A DNA stretch of 17,853 nt, taken from positions 1 to 17,853 of the forward strand of contig CAZFIO010000022.1 in assembly GCA_964519585.1 (NCBI GenBank), written 5' to 3'. This DNA is from CAZFIO01 sp964519585 (GTDB lineage: Bacteria; Bacillota; Clostridia; Tissierellales; Tissierellaceae). This document shows, piece after piece, positions 14,723 to 17,853 of the stretch; position 1 is the first letter of the stretch, and the number at the start of each line of letters is the position of its first letter. Position numbers and translations under genes: made by a program. Under the pieces are notes generated by a model. That model made no database searches, was not told the DNA's origin, and worked only from the letters and a program-made list of their open reading frames with translations.

Positions 14723-15139
14723 ATGGAGATATTTCCAATGATACAGCCAGAAGTAATAGAAGTAGAAACTGAACTACCCATGTATAAAGAGGTAGCTTGG
14801 GACTATGAAAACAATAAGCCAATATATAGAAATGGGTCTCCTTTAATCACAGAAGGAGCTGAAGCAGTCCTGGTATGGGCTTGGAAGGCTCTACATGTAG
14901 AAAGGTATACCTATGATATATATACCTGGAACTATGGAAATGAAATCGAATCCTTAATAGGTCAATCCTTTACCAATGAATTAAAGATAGCAGAGGCCAT
15001 AAGGTATGTAAGAGAGGCCCTATTAATCAATCCCTATATTGAAAGTGTGGAGAATGTAAGGGTAGAATTTGATGAAGATAAATTAACTATAGAATGTAAG
15101 ATAATCACTATATATGGGGAGGTGGACTTGATTGTATGA
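14723..15139 (+). CDS. xkdS: Baseplate wedge protein, DUF2634 (XkdS-like)
   Basis: This 138-aa protein contains KEVAWDYENNKPIYRNGSPLITEGAEAVLVWAWKAL-type order (about 22-57) and YTWNYGNEIESLIGQ, hallmarks of DUF2634/XkdS. It is functionally comparable to the gp25-like wedge protein that starts sheath assembly on the baseplate. The start lies 2 bp after the xkdR stop, with SD AAGGTGG (14709-14715). It overlaps xkdT by 8 bp. Confidence 0.92.
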   Translation: MEIFPMIQPEVIEVETELPMYKEVAWDYENNKPIYRNGSPLITEGAEAVLVWAWKALHVERYTYDIYTWNYGNEIESLIGQSFTNELKIAEAIRYVREALLINPYIESVENVRVEFDEDKLTIECKIITIYGEVDLIV

Positions 15140-16172
15140 AGATAAAACACCAGAGAGCATAAAAGAAGATATACTAGATGATTTAGAATTAGCTGATACA
15201 AGAGAAGGGAGTTATACTAACGAATTAGTTAGCCCAGTAGCCCTTGAACTATGGAAACTATATCAGAGCCTTAATGCTTTAGAGCCTATAGTATTTGTAG
15301 ATGAAACATCAGGAGAATATATAGATAAGAAGGCTGGAGACTATGGAATAAAAAGAAAAACCGGAACAAAGGCCCAGGCTACTATAAACTTTACTGGAAC
15401 AGATGGAGCAGTCATACCAAAAGGAACTATATTTGTTACTGATGATGGACTTGAATTTGAAACTCTAAGCGCTACTACCATAGCGAGCGGAACAGCTACC
15501 ACCACTATATCATCTACAGATGTAGGGGATAAATACAATGTAGGACCAAACACCATCACCCAGCAAATAATAAGCATATCAGGATTAGAGGCTTTTACAA
15601 ATGGACAAGCAACAGGGGGAGTAGACCCAGAGAGTGACAAAAGTCTAGTCAATAGATTGTATGCCTACCTACAAAAGCCAGCCACTAGTGGAAATGCATT
15701 CCACTACGAGCAGTGGGCCTTAGAAGTTGCTGGGGTAGGTGGGGTGAAAGTTCTCCCTTTATGGGATGGACCTGGAACAGTTAAGCTTTTAATAGTAGGA
15801 GAAGACAAAAACCCTGTAGATAACACTATAGTTAGTAATTGTAGTGATTATATTGAAGAAAACAGGCCTATTGGGGCTGATGTAACAGTAATTAGTGCCG
15901 AGGGGCTACCAATCAACGTACAAGCAACTGTAGATATCGAGAGTAGTACAAGTCAAGCAACAGTAAAAGAAACTCTAGAAAGTCATTTAAAAGCCTACCT
16001 TGAAAGCATAGCCTTTGAAAAATATGAAATAGTCTACAATCGTATAGCTTACATGCTATTAGACATAGATGGAGTGATAGACTACTCTGTTTTGAAGGTA
16101 AATAATACTATGGATAACATAATTATAGCAAATGACGAGGTGCCAATTTTAGGAACGGTGGTGATAGATTAA
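15132..16172 (+). CDS. xkdT: Baseplate J-like protein (XkdT-like)
   Basis: The 346-aa protein is a Baseplate_J family member: N-terminal YEDKTPESIKEDILDDL and FVDETSGEYIDKKAGDYGIKRK, then a beta-rich core with ATINFTGTDGAVIPKGTIF (about 84-102), and a C-terminal region with VKVLPLWDGPGTVKLLIVG (about 203-221). This corresponds to P2 gpJ or T4 gp6, which forms wedge arms around the hub. The start is TTG at 15132 with GGGGAGGTGG (15116-15125) 6 bases upstream; no better initiator occurs before the conserved start. Its stop overlaps xkdU as TAATG. Confidence 0.94.
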   Translation: MYEDKTPESIKEDILDDLELADTREGSYTNELVSPVALELWKLYQSLNALEPIVFVDETSGEYIDKKAGDYGIKRKTGTKAQATINFTGTDGAVIPKGTIFVTDDGLEFETLSATTIASGTATTTISSTDVGDKYNVGPNTITQQIISISGLEAFTNGQATGGVDPESDKSLVNRLYAYLQKPATSGNAFHYEQWALEVAGVGGVKVLPLWDGPGTVKLLIVGEDKNPVDNTIVSNCSDYIEENRPIGADVTVISAEGLPINVQATVDIESSTSQATVKETLESHLKAYLESIAFEKYEIVYNRIAYMLLDIDGVIDYSVLKVNNTMDNIIIANDEVPILGTVVID

Positions 16173-16705
16173 TGCTGATTAATTTATTGCCATATTTTTT
16201 TAAAGAGAGTAATGAGGTAATAGAATTACAAGGTGCTTTTAATAATCAAATGGAAATGGTAATAGCAGCCAAGGAAGATTATTTTAAGCAATTTATTTTA
16301 AGCACTGCTACATGGGGATTGGAGAATTGGGAAAGGGCCTATGGACTAGAAATAGATATATCCAAGTCCAATGAGTTTAGAAGAACTAGGATCATGAGTA
16401 AGATGAGAGGACAAGGAACTACCACAAAGGGAATGATAGAAAATGTAGCTAAGAGTTTTTCCAATGGTGAAGTGGAAGTAATAGAACATGCAGATAACTA
16501 TACATTTGAAATAAAATTTGTAGGGACTATGGGCATACCACCAAACATGGGAGACTTAACAAGTGCTATAGAGGAAATCAAGCCAACCCATCTTGCTTAT
16601 TCTTACACTTACATTTACAGAACCTATGAAGAATTAAAACCTTTTACTCACAACCAGCTAAACAATTATACCCATGAGGATTTAAGAGAGGGAGTGATTA
16701 ACTGA
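16172..16705 (+). CDS. xkdU: Baseplate/tail protein, DUF2313 (XkdU/gpI-like)
   Basis: The 177-aa product begins LINLLPYFFKES and contains TWGLENWERAYGLEI (about 48-62), SNEFRRTRIMSKMRGQGTT and the final KPTHLAYSYTYIYRTY, the typical order of the DUF2313 family. It corresponds to P2 gpI, which connects baseplate wedges to tail fibers. It starts within the xkdT stop codon, with GGTGGTGAT (16158-16166) as SD, and its own stop TGA overlaps the fiber start as TGATG. Confidence 0.9.
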   Translation: MLINLLPYFFKESNEVIELQGAFNNQMEMVIAAKEDYFKQFILSTATWGLENWERAYGLEIDISKSNEFRRTRIMSKMRGQGTTTKGMIENVAKSFSNGEVEVIEHADNYTFEIKFVGTMGIPPNMGDLTSAIEEIKPTHLAYSYTYIYRTYEELKPFTHNQLNNYTHEDLREGVIN

Positions 16706-17640
16706 TGGCAAATAAAACAACCAACTATGACTTAGTAAAGCCACTACCAAATGAGTACTATGATGTTGCAATTCAAAATGACAACATGGATATTATAGAT
16801 GATGAGCTAAAAAAGTTAGAGGATAATAAAGTCGATAATTTAAAGGTCTTAACAGATGTACCAGCTGGCGCAAAATTTACTGATACAACATATACTAAGG
16901 CAACCATCTCCAAAGATGGTCTAATGGCAAAAGAGGATAAGGAAAAACTTGATGGAGTAGAAGAAGGAGCTAATAATTATAAGCATCCAACCTCAGCAGG
17001 AAATAAACATATACCATCTGGTGGAAGTGCTAATCAAATACTAAGATACAACTCTAGTGGCACTGCTGTATGGAGTGATGAAAATGACACTACTTACCCC
17101 AAGGCTACTACTACAAAGGATGGACTAATGTCTAAAGAAGACAAGTCTAAATTAAATGACATAGACGATGGTGCTAATAAAATTATTGTGAATAATACTC
17201 TAACGAGTACAAACACTACACAAGCTTTATCTGCAAGGCAAGGCAAGCAATTAAAGGATGATTTAGTTGTTGTAGAAAATGATTTAGTTACACTAGACAA
17301 TAAAGTTAAGACGCATGAGGCAGATAATGCGAAACACCTTCAAGTAGGAGAAAGAGAAAGTTGGAACAATCTCACAAAGGTTAAAAAAAATATAACTATA
17401 TTAGCAACTGGTTGGGTAGATGATACTTTAGCTAGTGGGTTTTGGATATATGAAATAACGGGTGCAGATATAACAGTTGATACAGTTGTAGATATCAATA
17501 TACATCTAACAGATTTAGAAAAAGCCACCAATATTAAATCTAGCAATTTAAGCAGTTTAGGAAAAGTTACTTTATATGCAGATAAACAAATTATAGAAGA
17601 TATTGTTTGTGATATTAAGTTGATAAAGGAAGTGATGTAA
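16705..17640 (+). CDS. Tail fiber protein with two tandem shaft repeats
   Basis: The 311-aa protein begins with an N-terminal baseplate-attachment type region (TTNYDLVKPLPNEYYDVAIQNDNMDIID, about 5-32). A shaft region follows with two copies of a repeat containing KDGLM(A/S)KEDK and GAN, and then HLQVGERESWNNL (about 212-224), a linker motif common in fibers. The last 80 or so residues are a beta-rich distal domain, presumably involved in trimer tip or receptor contact. Function as a host-recognition fiber is inferred from repeats, position after XkdU, and general pattern. The gene overlaps the next one as TAATG (17638-17642). Confidence 0.85.
   Translation: MANKTTNYDLVKPLPNEYYDVAIQNDNMDIIDDELKKLEDNKVDNLKVLTDVPAGAKFTDTTYTKATISKDGLMAKEDKEKLDGVEEGANNYKHPTSAGNKHIPSGGSANQILRYNSSGTAVWSDENDTTYPKATTTKDGLMSKEDKSKLNDIDDGANKIIVNNTLTSTNTTQALSARQGKQLKDDLVVVENDLVTLDNKVKTHEADNAKHLQVGERESWNNLTKVKKNITILATGWVDDTLASGFWIYEITGADITVDTVVDINIHLTDLEKATNIKSSNLSSLGKVTLYADKQIIEDIVCDIKLIKEVM
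16882..16980 (+). repeat. Tail fiber shaft repeat, copy 1 (33 codons)
   Basis: Encodes DTTYTKATISKDGLM followed by AKEDKEKLDGVEEGANNY. It matches copy 2 (17086-17184) at most positions with the same length and no gap. Confidence 0.75.
17086..17184 (+). repeat. Tail fiber shaft repeat, copy 2 (33 codons)
   Basis: Encodes DTTYPKATTTKDGLM followed by SKEDKSKLNDIDDGANKI. It is separated from copy 1 by 105 bp, encoding a glycine-rich spacer (SAGNKHIPSGGSANQIL). Confidence 0.75.
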
Positions 17641-17853
17641 TGGCAGTAGGTAGAGTGAATGTTGGTGGTGGAGGGTTAGTATTAGATATAGACCCTGTTC
17701 TTGCTTTAATTAGAGAGAGTTTGGGTCATGGGTCTCCTACAGCATTAACAACAGATAACGGCTTTGTATATTTTTGCATTGGTCAAACAATATATAAATC
17801 TAATAAATCTGATTTATCTTTAGTAGCTACAAGTCCTAATTATGGTGGTAATA
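17640..17853 (+). CDS. Fiber-region protein with glycine-rich start (partial, runs off the window)
   Basis: The frame from ATG 17640 stays open to the window end (71 codons). It starts MAVGRVNVGGGGLVLDIDP and continues with a beta-rich segment, GFVYFCIGQTIYKSNKSDLSLVATSP, that resembles a blade of a propeller-like or carbohydrate-contacting domain. It starts inside the fiber stop (TAATG), with GGAAGTGATG as SD context. Short glycine-rich VNVGGGG starts occur in other phage fiber or appendage proteins. No firm family can be named from the visible part. Confidence 0.65.
   Translation, partial: MAVGRVNVGGGGLVLDIDPVLALIRESLGHGSPTALTTDNGFVYFCIGQTIYKSNKSDLSLVATSPNYGGN

Noticed and set aside
17385..17393. 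A-rich run in the fiber gene as a frameshift site
   Set aside because: The zero frame continues normally for more than 80 codons and ends in a stop overlapping the next start; there is no sign that another frame is used.
1..17853. CRISPR arrays, tRNA genes, insertion sequences or attachment sites
   Set aside because: I found no spaced identical repeats, no tRNA-like cloverleaf, no transposase reading frame and no integrase or att core; genes fill nearly all of the window.

Overview
The window is a contiguous, single-strand (+) structural gene cluster of a tailed phage or prophage from a low-GC Gram-positive host, most likely a member of the Clostridia. This rests on AT-rich DNA, heavy use of AGA/AGG and ATA codons, TTG and GTG starts behind strong Shine-Dalgarno (SD) sequences, and protein families typical of Firmicutes phages. 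No integrase, repressor, lysis gene or host gene is visible, so an integrated prophage cannot be told from a free phage. Part of the far-left gene and part of the far-right gene are cut by the window edges.

Layout: 3-62 is the end of an unidentified gene, followed by a probable terminator. 129-2859 is the DNA packaging module: HNH endonuclease, a possible cos region, P27-like small terminase and Terminase_1-type large terminase. 2875-5863 is the HK97-type head: portal, U35-type prohead protease and major capsid protein. 5875-7839 holds connectors and tail completion: a 59-aa small protein, gp6-like connector, an unusually long head-closure protein, gp10-like protein and tail terminator. 7841-11855 is a contractile tail: sheath, tube, XkdN-like assembly chaperone with a probable programmed -1 frameshift, and tape measure. 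11856-12700 is a probable moron (cargo gene): promoter, lipoprotein gene and terminator. 12700-16705 is the PBSX-like hub and baseplate, XkdP to XkdU. 16705-17853 holds the tail fiber and the start of another fiber-region gene.

How it works together: HNH, TerS and TerL cut and pump DNA through the portal into a procapsid whose N-terminal scaffold domain is removed by the protease. The gp6-like and head-closure proteins seal the head. Sheath and tube polymerise to the length set by the tape measure with help from the XkdN chaperone pair. XkdP to XkdU build the hub and baseplate carrying the fibers. The result is a myovirus with an HK97-type head on a PBSX-like contractile tail.

The three points most worth following are: (1) the lipoprotein cassette, flanked by a 9-bp direct repeat whose clean removal would restore an overlapping stop/start junction between tape measure and XkdP; (2) the slippery A9 run ending the XkdN-like gene, which joins it to a 51-codon extension in the -1 frame; (3) a repeated E-(E/T)-R-A motif in the capsid scaffold domain and in the protease, a candidate maturation cleavage signal.
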